A stretch of 8,783 nucleotides of DNA from positions 1 through 8,783 of the forward strand of contig DTZQ01000336.1 of assembly GCA_012961305.1 (NCBI GenBank). Reading direction: 5' to 3'. How positions within the stretch are numbered: the stretch's first letter is position 1; the number at the start of each line of letters is the position of its first letter. Of this stretch, positions 1-5,610 are shown one piece after another. Position numbers and translations under genes: made by a program. The notes beneath the pieces are model-generated. The model was given only the letters and a program-made list of their open reading frames with translations, was not told the origin of the DNA and searched no databases. The stretch comes from Armatimonadota bacterium. Lineage in GTDB: Bacteria; Armatimonadota; UBA10988; DTZQ01.

Positions 1-18
1 AGGATCCCCCCCCTCTAT

Positions 19-64
19 CCCCCCGCACGCGGGGGGAAGAAAGGGGGACCCGCACGCGGGGGGA
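19..64. repeat. Two GC-rich hairpins sharing a 16-bp direct repeat
   Basis: A 16-bp unit (CCCGCACGCGGGGGGA) occurs at 22-37 and again at 49-64, 27 bp apart. The first copy lies in a self-complementary stretch, 19-36, where six C pair with six G and GC/GC closes the loop. The second copy has a shorter C arm and forms a weaker hairpin. There is no T-tract, so a standard intrinsic terminator is not evident. It may be a terminator or attenuator for a gene upstream of the window, or a dispersed GC-rich repeat. The function is not known. Confidence 0.55.
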
Positions 65-140
65 GGTGTGGCCTGATTGCCCAATTGTCCGAATCTTCTC
101 TGCACCTGGGCGGCGAAACCATACAACCGGAAGGGAGGCG

Positions 141-149
141 GAAGGAGGG
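141..149 (+). promoter_or_regulatory. Ribosome binding site setting the GTG start at 158
   Basis: GAAGGAGGG lies eight bases before the GTG at 158. The frame is open upstream to a TTG at 77, but that position has no comparable site and the upstream residues do not belong to the flavoprotein family. This site therefore decides the start. Confidence 0.8.
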
Positions 150-157
150 TAAATACG

Positions 158-1516
158 GTGACCAAACCGGAGAGGGTCATTGTCATTGGCGGCGATGCGG
201 CGGGAATGAGTGCCGCCGCCAAGGCCAAACGCACCAACCCGGAGTTGGCAATCACGGTGTACGAAAAGGGCCGTTTTGTGTCCTATGCGGCCTGTGGCAT
301 TCCTTACTACCTTGCCGGCGTGGTGCGGGAACTGCGTGCCCTCCTGGTTCGCACGCCGGAGCAGTTCGCCCAACAGGGCATCACCGTCCACCTGCAACAC
401 GAGGTAACGGCCCTCAATTTGGCGGCCAAGGAGGTCACCGTAGTCGCCCGGGAGGAGGGCCGTGAGTTCACCGCGCCCTACGACAAACTGGTTATCGCCA
501 CTGGGGCCACGCCCATCTGTCCGCCTCTGGAGGGACTGGACGCTCCCAATGTGTTCACCCTGCGCCATTTGGAGGAGGCGCAGGCCCTCAAAGATTACTT
601 AGACCGCGAGCGACCGCGTCGGGCGACCCTCATCGGCGGCGGTTACCTCAACCTGGAGATGGCCGAAGCCCTGCGCACACGGGATTTGGAAGTGACCGTG
701 GTCGAAATGCAGCCCCAACTCCTTCCCTCCTTGGACTCGGAAATGGCTGAACTGGTGGAACGGGAACTGGCTCGTCAGGGGGTGGTGGTGTGCACGGGCG
801 AGCCCGTGCAGGGTTTGGGCTCGGACGGAACGGGGCGGGTTCGCCGCGTGCAGACCTCCTCTCAGGAGTGGGAAACTGACCTGGTGCTAATGGGCAGCGG
901 TGTGCAGCCCAATGTAGCCCTGGCCCGGGCCGCAGGCATTGAACTGGACACTACCGGAGCCATCCGCACCGACCGCCGGATGCAGACGGAACGCTTAGGG
1001 GTGTACGCCGCGGGGGACTGCGTGTCCGTGCACCATTTGGTCAGCGAACGGCGGGGGTACCTTCCCCTGGGCCCTACGGCCAACAAACAGGGGCGGGTGG
1101 CTGGTGAAAATCTGGCGGGCGGGGAGGCGTTTTTCCGGGGCGTGGTGGGCACCAGCGTAGTGAAGGTGTTCGACTTGGAGGTGGCCCGCACGGGCCTAAA
1201 CGAGCGAGAAGCGAAGGAAGCCAATTTCACTCCCGTAGCGGCCCAGATTACCGCCACTGACCGGGCTTCCTATTATCCCGGTGCGGTGCCGCTGACTGTG
1301 CGGCTATTAGCAGACGCGGCTACGGGCCGGCTCTTGGGAGGACAAATCATCGGCCAACACGGGGCGGCGAAGCGCATTGATGTGGTCGCGGCCGCTCTGC
1401 ACGGGCGGATGAACGTAGAGCAATTTGGCGAATTTGACCTCAGTTACGCTCCTCCCTACGCCCCCGTTTGGGACCCCCTGCTCATCGCAGCACAGGTGCT
1501 GCTTCGGGAGTTGTGA
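158..1516 (+). CDS. CoA-disulfide reductase / NADH oxidase family FAD-dependent oxidoreductase
   Basis: This is a 452-residue flavoenzyme of the pyridine nucleotide-disulfide reductase superfamily, probably cytoplasmic. Members reduce CoA disulfide (or a polysulfide) or oxygen with NAD(P)H. Seen in the sequence: an FAD-binding glycine motif at residues 11-16 with an acidic residue at E36; the single redox cysteine C46 in SYAACGIPY, characteristic of the CoA-disulfide reductase/Nox branch; ATGA at 114-117; a second Rossmann motif GGGYLNLE at 160-167; the second FAD motif AAGDC with D287; LPLGPTANKQGRVAG at 302-316; and a C-terminal dimerisation domain with YYPG and SYAPPYAPVWDP. N165 replaces the third Gly of the NAD motif. 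E183 at the end of the next strand favours NADH over NADPH. The choice between CoA-disulfide, polysulfide or oxygen as acceptor cannot be made from sequence. No rhodanese domain is fused to it. It converges with the HD-GYP gene. Confidence 0.9.
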   Translation: MTKPERVIVIGGDAAGMSAAAKAKRTNPELAITVYEKGRFVSYAACGIPYYLAGVVRELRALLVRTPEQFAQQGITVHLQHEVTALNLAAKEVTVVAREEGREFTAPYDKLVIATGATPICPPLEGLDAPNVFTLRHLEEAQALKDYLDRERPRRATLIGGGYLNLEMAEALRTRDLEVTVVEMQPQLLPSLDSEMAELVERELARQGVVVCTGEPVQGLGSDGTGRVRRVQTSSQEWETDLVLMGSGVQPNVALARAAGIELDTTGAIRTDRRMQTERLGVYAAGDCVSVHHLVSERRGYLPLGPTANKQGRVAGENLAGGEAFFRGVVGTSVVKVFDLEVARTGLNEREAKEANFTPVAAQITATDRASYYPGAVPLTVRLLADAATGRLLGGQIIGQHGAAKRIDVVAAALHGRMNVEQFGEFDLSYAPPYAPVWDPLLIAAQVLLREL

Positions 1517-1525
1517 TGCTATTGC

Positions 1526-1553
1526 GTGAAGAGTAAAGCGTAAAACGTAATTG
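1526..1553. repeat. Degenerate heptanucleotide tandem repeat (GTRAARN-like)
   Basis: Four consecutive 7-bp units fill the gap between two convergent genes: GTGAAGA, GTAAAGC, GTAAAAC and GTAATTG. A similar run occurs at 5491-5512. The short AT-rich unit stands out in this GC-rich sequence. It resembles heptameric short tandem repeats described in other bacteria, but I cannot assign it to a named family. Confidence 0.45.
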
Positions 1554-1568
1554 CCTTACACCTTACGC
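1538..1568. terminator. Possible bidirectional terminator hairpin between convergent genes
   Basis: GCGTAA (1538-1543) and GTAA (1547-1550) can pair with TTAC (1556-1559) and TTACGC (1563-1568) around a 5-base loop, with a 3x3 internal loop. The right arm covers the last codons and the stop of the HD-GYP gene. The stem is weak and has no clear U-tract, so this is tentative. Its position between converging genes is the main support. Confidence 0.3.
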
Positions 1569-2140
1569 TGAGACTGCAACAGGGTGAGGAAAGCCTCTGT
1601 CAGGTGAGGGTCAAACTGTGTCCCGGCGTTTTCCCGCAGGACGGCTTGAGCCTCTTCGGGGGACAGGGGGGGGCGATAGGGCCGCTCAGAGAGCAGGGCA
1701 TCGTAAGCGTCACAGAGAGCCAGCAAGCGGGATTCCAGGGGGATGTCTTCTCCCCGCAGGGCGTCTGGATAGCCAGTGCCGTCGTAACGTTCATGGTGAT
1801 GGCGGATGGGGATGGACAAGGGCCGCAGGAGGGTAATCGCTCCTACTATTTCCGCTCCCAGCACTGGATGGCGTTTCATCATCTCCCATTCGTCCTCGGT
1901 CAGTCGGTCCGGCTTGGCCAAGATGAGGTCGCTGACGGCGACTTGCCCCAAATCACACAACAGGGCTGCTTCTCGCACCTGCTCCACCTCTTCCGGCGGC
2001 CAGCCCAGGTGTTCCGCCAACCGGCGGGCATATTCACTGACCCGCTCCGCATGGGTGCGAATGTAGGGGATGCGTTCGCTGTAAGTGCGCAACAGCGCTT
2101 CGACCACTTCGCGCCGAAATAGGGCTTCCCAGGTGGTCAT
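1556..2140 (-). CDS. Standalone HD-GYP domain protein with degenerate HD pair
   Basis: This 194-residue protein is almost entirely one HD-GYP domain, the family that hydrolyses cyclic di-GMP using a di- or tri-iron centre. Recognisable elements are H30 in the first helix, KRHP with H91, HHHERYDGTGYP at 114-125 (the GYP signature, intact) and the CDAYDAL metal-ligand Asp D144. The usual HDxGK motif reads CDLGQ at 62-66: the His of the HD pair is Cys62 (codon at 1955-1957) and the Lys is Gln66. Loss of a metal ligand may lower or abolish phosphodiesterase activity, or leave a c-di-GMP sensor. There is no receiver, PAS or membrane segment, so input would come from a partner. The ATG follows GGGGAGAG. 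The gene lies 57 bases downstream of the PRC-barrel gene on the same strand and is probably cotranscribed with it. Confidence 0.88.
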   Translation of the reverse strand: MTTWEALFRREVVEALLRTYSERIPYIRTHAERVSEYARRLAEHLGWPPEEVEQVREAALLCDLGQVAVSDLILAKPDRLTEDEWEMMKRHPVLGAEIVGAITLLRPLSIPIRHHHERYDGTGYPDALRGEDIPLESRLLALCDAYDALLSERPYRPPLSPEEAQAVLRENAGTQFDPHLTEAFLTLLQSQRKV

Positions 2141-2197
2141 ATCATCTCTCCCCTCTAACCCCTACGGTTGCCCATCCATCGGCCTCAAAGGGAGGGG

Positions 2198-2713
2198 TCA
2201 TGACGGTTCTTCCCCCTCGGTGGTCTCCTCCGGCTCTGCCGCGTAATCGTCGGGAACGATAACCGCATCCTTGCCCACGGTGATAATTTTTTGCGCATTG
2301 ACGCTGGTCTGGCCCTTCAGCAGGCCGCTGGTGAGGTACAGTAACACGATTTCTCCCGTCTCCGTCTCCAGGCCGAAGTCCACTATTTTGCCCAACCGAT
2401 TGCCGCTTTTGGTCACCAGCCGGTTGCCCTGCAGGTGAATCCCTCGCTTGTAGAGCCGCTCTAAATCGGGATGTTGGGGTAATTCCACAATCACATTGGC
2501 CGTCTCCACGGTCACAGCGTTGTCCCCAATGCCCTCTACGCGCTCGAAAAGAATCGCCCGCGCCGTCTTGAACAACCCTCCCCGTTCCACCACCAGCGCC
2601 AGCACCCGCCGCTCCTGCGCATTAAGGATGACGTCCTGTACTTTGGCGATATTCTCGCCCGTGCGCAGTTCCAAAATGGGAAGCCCGATGAGTTCTCGAT
2701 AGCGCTTTATCAT
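2198..2713 (-). CDS. Double PRC-barrel domain protein
   Basis: This 171-residue soluble protein has two successive PRC-barrel-like beta domains. The first is at about 4-74 (REL-IGLPI, GENIAKVQDVIL, LALVVE) and the second at about 92-156 (GNRLVTKSGNRLGKIVDFGLE, GEIVLLYLTSG). An acidic tail follows at 157-171, rich in Glu. PRC barrels occur in the photosynthetic reaction-centre H subunit, RimM and many small bacterial proteins, and usually act in protein or RNA interaction rather than catalysis. This double arrangement is common in uncharacterised bacterial proteins, so no specific role can be claimed. It has no signal peptide. The ATG follows AAGGAGGG with a five-base gap. It is first in a probable two-gene operon with the HD-GYP protein, driven by the promoter at 2774-2802. 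Confidence 0.85.
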   Translation of the reverse strand: MIKRYRELIGLPILELRTGENIAKVQDVILNAQERRVLALVVERGGLFKTARAILFERVEGIGDNAVTVETANVIVELPQHPDLERLYKRGIHLQGNRLVTKSGNRLGKIVDFGLETETGEIVLLYLTSGLLKGQTSVNAQKIITVGKDAVIVPDDYAAEPEETTEGEEPS

Positions 2714-2727
2714 GCGCCCTCCTTTCG

Positions 2728-2751
2728 GTCGTCCCCGAGGAGGGGAACGAC
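2728..2751 (-). promoter_or_regulatory. 5'-UTR hairpin upstream of the PRC-barrel ribosome binding site
   Basis: On the minus strand, GTCGTTCCCC pairs with GGGGACGAC around a 5-base loop, with one bulged T, giving nine base pairs. The stem sits in the transcribed leader just upstream of the AAGGAGGG site. It could stabilise the message or affect translation. It does not sequester the ribosome binding site as drawn. Confidence 0.4.
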
Positions 2752-2773
2752 GCGTAGCCTTTTTCCCCTTGCT

Positions 2774-2802
2774 ATTATACCAGAGGCCGCCGAAAATTGC
2801 AA
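2774..2802 (-). promoter_or_regulatory. Sigma70-type extended -10 promoter for the PRC-barrel/HD-GYP operon
   Basis: On the minus strand, TTGCAA (2797-2802) is followed after exactly 17 bp by a perfect TATAAT (2774-2779). It is preceded by TG one base upstream, making an extended -10 element. The start of transcription should fall near 2767, giving a leader of about 55 bases that contains the hairpin at 2728-2751. The match is strong for a sequence read without alignment. Confidence 0.8.
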
Positions 2803-2970
2803 GGGAAGTTGGAGGCAGAGATTATAGCCTAACTGTCTGTGCTGGTCAAGGGGGAGAAGGAAGACCACGAACAGAAGCGAATCACTAAAACGAAACTGGG
2901 CGGTGGTCCTTTCAAGCGACTACAGTTGGGAAGTGAAAACTACGTTGCAGCGTGCCAAGTAAGGGGGTTG

Positions 2971-2976
2971 AGGAGG
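2971..2976 (+). promoter_or_regulatory. Ribosome binding site setting the ATG start at 2983
   Basis: AGGAGG lies six bases before the ATG. The frame is open back to a GTG at 2839, but that codon has no ribosome binding site, and the residues between are highly charged and precede an otherwise normal signal peptide. Confidence 0.75.
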
Positions 2977-2982
2977 CTTATC

Positions 2983-4554
2983 ATGAGGAATGAACCCTTC
3001 GTTCAGGGGTGGGGGCTTGTGCTGATGCTGACCCTGCTCGGTGGGGGTAGGGACCTTCCCCGGGCCCAGACCCAGGAACCTGCTTGGGTTCCGGCAATGC
3101 AGGCGGTGCACGCTCGTTTCACGGGGCAAAAGGGCACCTTCGCCCACTTCGGAGATTCCATCACGGTCACCATGGCCTTCTGGGCACCACTGCCCTACGC
3201 CCGCAAAAACGCGCCGGCGGAGATGGAACGGGCATTTCGGTTGGTCAACGCTTACCTGCGACCCGAGTGTTGGCGCCAGTGGAAGGGGCCAAAGTACGGC
3301 AACGAGGGCGGGCGCACGGTGCGGTGGGCCTACGAACACTTAGGCGAATGGCTCCACCGCTTGAACCCCGAAGTGGCCCTCATCATGTTCGGCACCAACG
3401 ACCTCAACCGTCTGGGCCTGGACGAGTATGGGGCGAAAATGCGGGCCATAGTGCAGAAGTGCCTGGACAACGGCACCGTCGTCCTTCTCAGCACTATACC
3501 GCCCCGCAGCGGCTTCGTCGAGAAAGCCGCAGCCTTCGCGCAGGCGGTACGGGAACTGGCCCGCGAACTCAAAGTGCCCCTCATTGATTTTCACGCCGAA
3601 ATCCTGCGGCGCCGCCCCAACGACTGGGATGGCTCCCAGCGGAAGTTCGAGGGATGGCAGGGCTACGACGTGCCCACGCTCATCGCCCGCGATGGGGTGC
3701 ACCCCAGTCACCCGAAGCAGTATCGGAACGATTACTCCGAGGAGGCCCTGAACTGCTGTGGCTACTCGCTGCGCAACTACCTCGTGCTGATGAAATATGC
3801 GCAGGTGGTGGAAAAGGTGCTTCGACCCCGGTCCAACGCCGAGCCCTCTGCGGGGGCGAAACCTCAACCGAGGACAGTGGGACTACGTCCGCCGGAACAG
3901 CCCTGGTTCCCCCAAGCCCCGCCGCTGCCGCCACCGAAAGGGGAAGTGATTCGCGTCGCCAGCGTGGAGGAACTTTTTGCCGCTGTCGAGCGGGTGAAGC
4001 CCGGCGGAACCATTCTCCTCGCCGATGGCCACTACCCCTTTTCACTCCACTATTCCCCTTACACCGGTGGTTTCGGCCTCCGTCACTCGCACCCGGACGA
4101 AAGTGTTGGGCTCTGCGTGGGGGACCAGCACCCTTACGTAATGGGGGGTCAGGCCCCGGGCCCACCCGTCGGCGACCGTTTCCATGAGCACCTCCACCCT
4201 GCGTCCCACAAACTGCTGGTGGAAGGCCAGGGCCAATTCGTCGCGCAAGGCGTGCAGGGAACGGCTACGCCGCTCCTTTTCGGCGGGGGGGATTTGGTCG
4301 GGCAGGGCGGCGGCTTCGGTGCCGGGACGAGGGGAGTACTTGAAAATGTGCATCCGGGAGAAGCGCATCCGGCGGCAGAAGTCGTAGGTGTGCTGGAACT
4401 GCTCCTCCGTTTCGCCGGGGAACCCGACCAAAACGTCGGTGGTGAGGGCCAGGTCGGGCATGAGAGTCCGCGCCTGCTCCACAATTTCCGCGAACCGCGC
4501 CGGCCGGTAGCCCCGCCGCATCCGCCGGAGCACTTCCTCGTCGCCGCTCTGTAA
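2983..4554 (+). CDS. Secreted SGNH/GDSL hydrolase joined to a truncated beta-helix domain, with an antisense-derived tail
   Basis: The open frame encodes 523 residues, of which only the first 353 look like real protein. A short N-terminal stretch and a hydrophobic segment (GLVLMLTLLGGG, 11-22) suggest export. The SGNH hydrolase domain spans about 50-282. It has the nucleophile S59 in FGDSI, Gly in NEGGRTV, block III FGTND with N139, and block V DGVHPSHP with D237 and H240, so the catalytic set is complete. These enzymes are esterases, often deacetylating polysaccharides. A Pro-rich linker (about 284-319) leads to EVIRVASVEELFAAVERV and KPGGTILLADGHYPF (321-353). That stretch resembles the first strands of right-handed beta-helix polysaccharide lyases such as the PL6/chondroitinase B type. 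The domain then stops. Residues 354-523 are encoded opposite mtaB in the same codon register and are almost certainly not a natural domain. The gene is best read as a 3'-truncated remnant. The hydrolase half could still be active. Confidence 0.75.
   Translation: MRNEPFVQGWGLVLMLTLLGGGRDLPRAQTQEPAWVPAMQAVHARFTGQKGTFAHFGDSITVTMAFWAPLPYARKNAPAEMERAFRLVNAYLRPECWRQWKGPKYGNEGGRTVRWAYEHLGEWLHRLNPEVALIMFGTNDLNRLGLDEYGAKMRAIVQKCLDNGTVVLLSTIPPRSGFVEKAAAFAQAVRELARELKVPLIDFHAEILRRRPNDWDGSQRKFEGWQGYDVPTLIARDGVHPSHPKQYRNDYSEEALNCCGYSLRNYLVLMKYAQVVEKVLRPRSNAEPSAGAKPQPRTVGLRPPEQPWFPQAPPLPPPKGEVIRVASVEELFAAVERVKPGGTILLADGHYPFSLHYSPYTGGFGLRHSHPDESVGLCVGDQHPYVMGGQAPGPPVGDRFHEHLHPASHKLLVEGQGQFVAQGVQGTATPLLFGGGDLVGQGGGFGAGTRGVLENVHPGEAHPAAEVVGVLELLLRFAGEPDQNVGGEGQVGHESPRLLHNFREPRRPVAPPHPPEHFLVAAL
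4036..4046. other. Breakpoint between SGNH/beta-helix gene and mtaB 3' end
   Basis: Recognisable beta-helix sequence ends with ADGHYPF at 4021-4041, and the mtaB stop codon (TGA on the minus strand) occupies 4042-4044. Two convergent genes therefore abut without any intergenic base, and one of them lacks most of a domain. The simplest reading is a deletion or rearrangement joining the two genes here. An assembly join is the main alternative. I see no repeat at the junction. Confidence 0.6.
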
Positions 4555-5334
4555 AGGCAGGTGTAAGTGGGGGCAGACCTTGGGCAGGGCCGCCATGGCC
4601 TCCAGTAGGCGAGGGGACACGTCCAGGGGGAGCAGGGAACTGAGCCGCAGCCGCGCTAAATTCTCGATTTCGTGCAGAGCGTAGAGCAAATCAATGAGGG
4701 GCTGAAAACGACTGCTCCGCCGCTCCGGCCAGTCCTGCCCATAGGCCCCTAAGCGCACCCCGGTGAGCACGAGTTCCCGGGCTCCGTGGGCAACCCGGCG
4801 GCGGGCTTCGGCCACCACCTCGGGCAGGGGCCGACTCCGCTGCCGCCCGCGCACACGGGGCACAATGCAGAAGGAGCAAACATGATTGCACCCATCCTGT
4901 ACCTTCAACAGGGCCCGCGGACGCGGGTAAATGCTTTGAACTTCACCCTGGCTGGGAAGCAGAGCCGACTGGGGAGCAGTTTGGCGCCGCTGCAGTTCGG
5001 CTAAAACCAGGTCTGGCAGTCGGGCCCGGTCGTGGGTGCCCACGACCACAGCCACGCCCGGCAGGCGTTGCACTTCTTCCCGCGCCGCCTCCGCATAACA
5101 ACCACACACGGCCACTACGGCCTGCGGGTTGCGATGGCGGGCGGCAGAAATGACCTTGCGGCCTTTGGCGTCGGCAGTCTGCGTGACCGTGCAGGTATTG
5201 ATTATGTAAGCGTCGGCCACGGCGGCGAAATTTACAATTTCGCACCCGCGGGCGGCAAAATCCTCCTTTAAGGTCTGGGTGTCATACTGATTGACCTTGC
5301 AGCCTAAAGTGTAAAAAGCCACTCGGTAAGCCAT
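4042..5334 (-). CDS. mtaB: tRNA (N6-L-threonylcarbamoyladenosine(37)-C2)-methylthiotransferase MtaB
   Basis: This 430-residue radical-SAM methylthiotransferase converts t6A37 to ms2t6A37 in tRNAs reading ANN codons. The N-terminal UPF0004 domain carries C12 in GCKVNQYD (the MtaB-type variant, in contrast to GCQMN of MiaB), C48 in NTCTVT and C79 in CGCYAE, which bind the auxiliary 4Fe-4S cluster. The radical SAM cluster ligands are C149, C153 and C156 in GCNHVCSFCIVPRVRG. LHLPLQSGDEEVLRRMRRGY (257-276) and TDVLVGFPGETEEQF (299-313) are typical of the family. A C-terminal TRAM domain occupies about 377-430 and ends naturally (GVRGIVE), so the protein looks full length. The start ATG follows GAGGGGAG. 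The gene is divergent from the PHP phosphatase gene, and its stop abuts the truncated SGNH gene. Confidence 0.93.
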   Translation of the reverse strand: MAYRVAFYTLGCKVNQYDTQTLKEDFAARGCEIVNFAAVADAYIINTCTVTQTADAKGRKVISAARHRNPQAVVAVCGCYAEAAREEVQRLPGVAVVVGTHDRARLPDLVLAELQRRQTAPQSALLPSQGEVQSIYPRPRALLKVQDGCNHVCSFCIVPRVRGRQRSRPLPEVVAEARRRVAHGARELVLTGVRLGAYGQDWPERRSSRFQPLIDLLYALHEIENLARLRLSSLLPLDVSPRLLEAMAALPKVCPHLHLPLQSGDEEVLRRMRRGYRPARFAEIVEQARTLMPDLALTTDVLVGFPGETEEQFQHTYDFCRRMRFSRMHIFKYSPRPGTEAAALPDQIPPAEKERRSRSLHALRDELALAFHQQFVGRRVEVLMETVADGWARGLTPHYVRVLVPHAEPNTFVRVRVTEAETTGVRGIVE

Positions 5335-5367
5335 TTCTCCCCTCGCAAATACACTGCTTCGTAACTC

Positions 5368-5487
5368 GACAATGTTAACTTTAATACCGCCTCGCTTAAG
5401 TTGGTTAAGTCGGTTTCAAACCGACTGGGTAACCGGAGCCCAAGGTTTCAATCCTGGGCAGGTCTAAGCGGCGAATTTAACATTGTC
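5368..5487. repeat. 120-bp structured intergenic element with 11-bp terminal inverted repeats (copy A)
   Basis: The ends GACAATGTTAA (5368-5378) and TTAACATTGTC (5477-5487) are perfectly complementary. Further in, GCC plus GCTTA (5389-5391, 5394-5398) can pair with TAAGCGGC (5465-5472). Inside are two hairpins. The first runs 5403-5434: GGTTA/TAACC with a GGG bulge, plus AGTCGGTTT/AAACCGACT. The second runs 5438-5459: GCCC/GGGC and AGG/CCT with a bulged A and loop TTTCAAT. The whole folds as a closing stem enclosing two arms. No coding frame and no flanking target duplication are obvious. The head is shared with the sequence starting at 8664. It could be a MITE-like element, a REP-type repeat or a structured RNA. 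Confidence 0.7.
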
Positions 5488-5490
5488 AAG

Positions 5491-5512
5491 GTAAAAAGGT
5501 GAAACGTAAATT
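5491..5512. repeat. Second GTRAA heptamer run
   Basis: GTAAAAA, one G, GTGAAAC and GTAAATT follow directly after copy A of the structured element. They match the heptameric pattern at 1526-1553. The sequence is AT-rich and non-coding. Confidence 0.35.
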
Positions 5513-5571
5513 AACTGGCCCACCTTTGATTATAGCACGGCTTGGCCAATTCGTCAAACCAAAGTTCCTTC

Positions 5572-5600
5572 TTGACAGGCTGCCGGGTTTGTGGTACGAT
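5572..5600 (+). promoter_or_regulatory. Near-consensus extended -10 promoter with start codon at the predicted transcript 5' end
   Basis: TTGACA (5572-5577, perfect) is followed by a 17-bp spacer and TACGAT (5595-5600), with TG one base upstream of the -10. Transcription should begin between about 5606 and 5611. The ATG of the phosphatase is at 5611, so the mRNA would carry a leader of zero to about five bases. There is no ribosome binding site before that ATG, in contrast to every other gene in the window. Confidence 0.8.
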
Positions 5601-5610
5601 TATATCCGCT

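Noticed and set aside
22..64. Type I-E-like CRISPR repeats (GC-rich palindromic core)
   Set aside because: Only two copies are present with a 27-bp period, too short for a repeat plus spacer, and the sequence between them is not spacer-like.
77..157. N-terminal extension of the flavoprotein from TTG 77
   Set aside because: No ribosome binding site precedes 77, the residues are not family-like, and GTG 158 has a strong GGAGG site just before the FAD motif.
1604..2122. Plus-strand ORF opposite the HD-GYP gene
   Set aside because: It is a shadow of a well-supported domain on the other strand and encodes no recognisable motif.
2797..2828. Plus-strand promoter for the SGNH gene using TTGCAA and TATAGC
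   Set aside because: The spacer would be 20 bp and the -10 matches only four of six positions, so it is too weak to annotate.
3340..3867. Minus-strand ORF opposite the SGNH hydrolase
   Set aside because: It overlaps the catalytic domain in antisense, has no ribosome binding site and shows no family features.
4042..4554. Residues 354-523 of the SGNH reading frame as a genuine C-terminal domain
   Set aside because: They are the exact antisense of conserved mtaB sequence in the same codon register and have Pro/Gly/His-rich composition without recognisable motifs. mtaB on the other strand is strongly conserved.
5438..5459. CRISPR repeat (GTTTCAATCC-like sequence) or tRNA T-arm
   Set aside because: GTTTCAATCC resembles ends of some CRISPR repeats, but there is no periodic array. 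A tRNA is not supported because acceptor, D and anticodon arms cannot be drawn, and the copy B loop has the wrong size for a T-loop.
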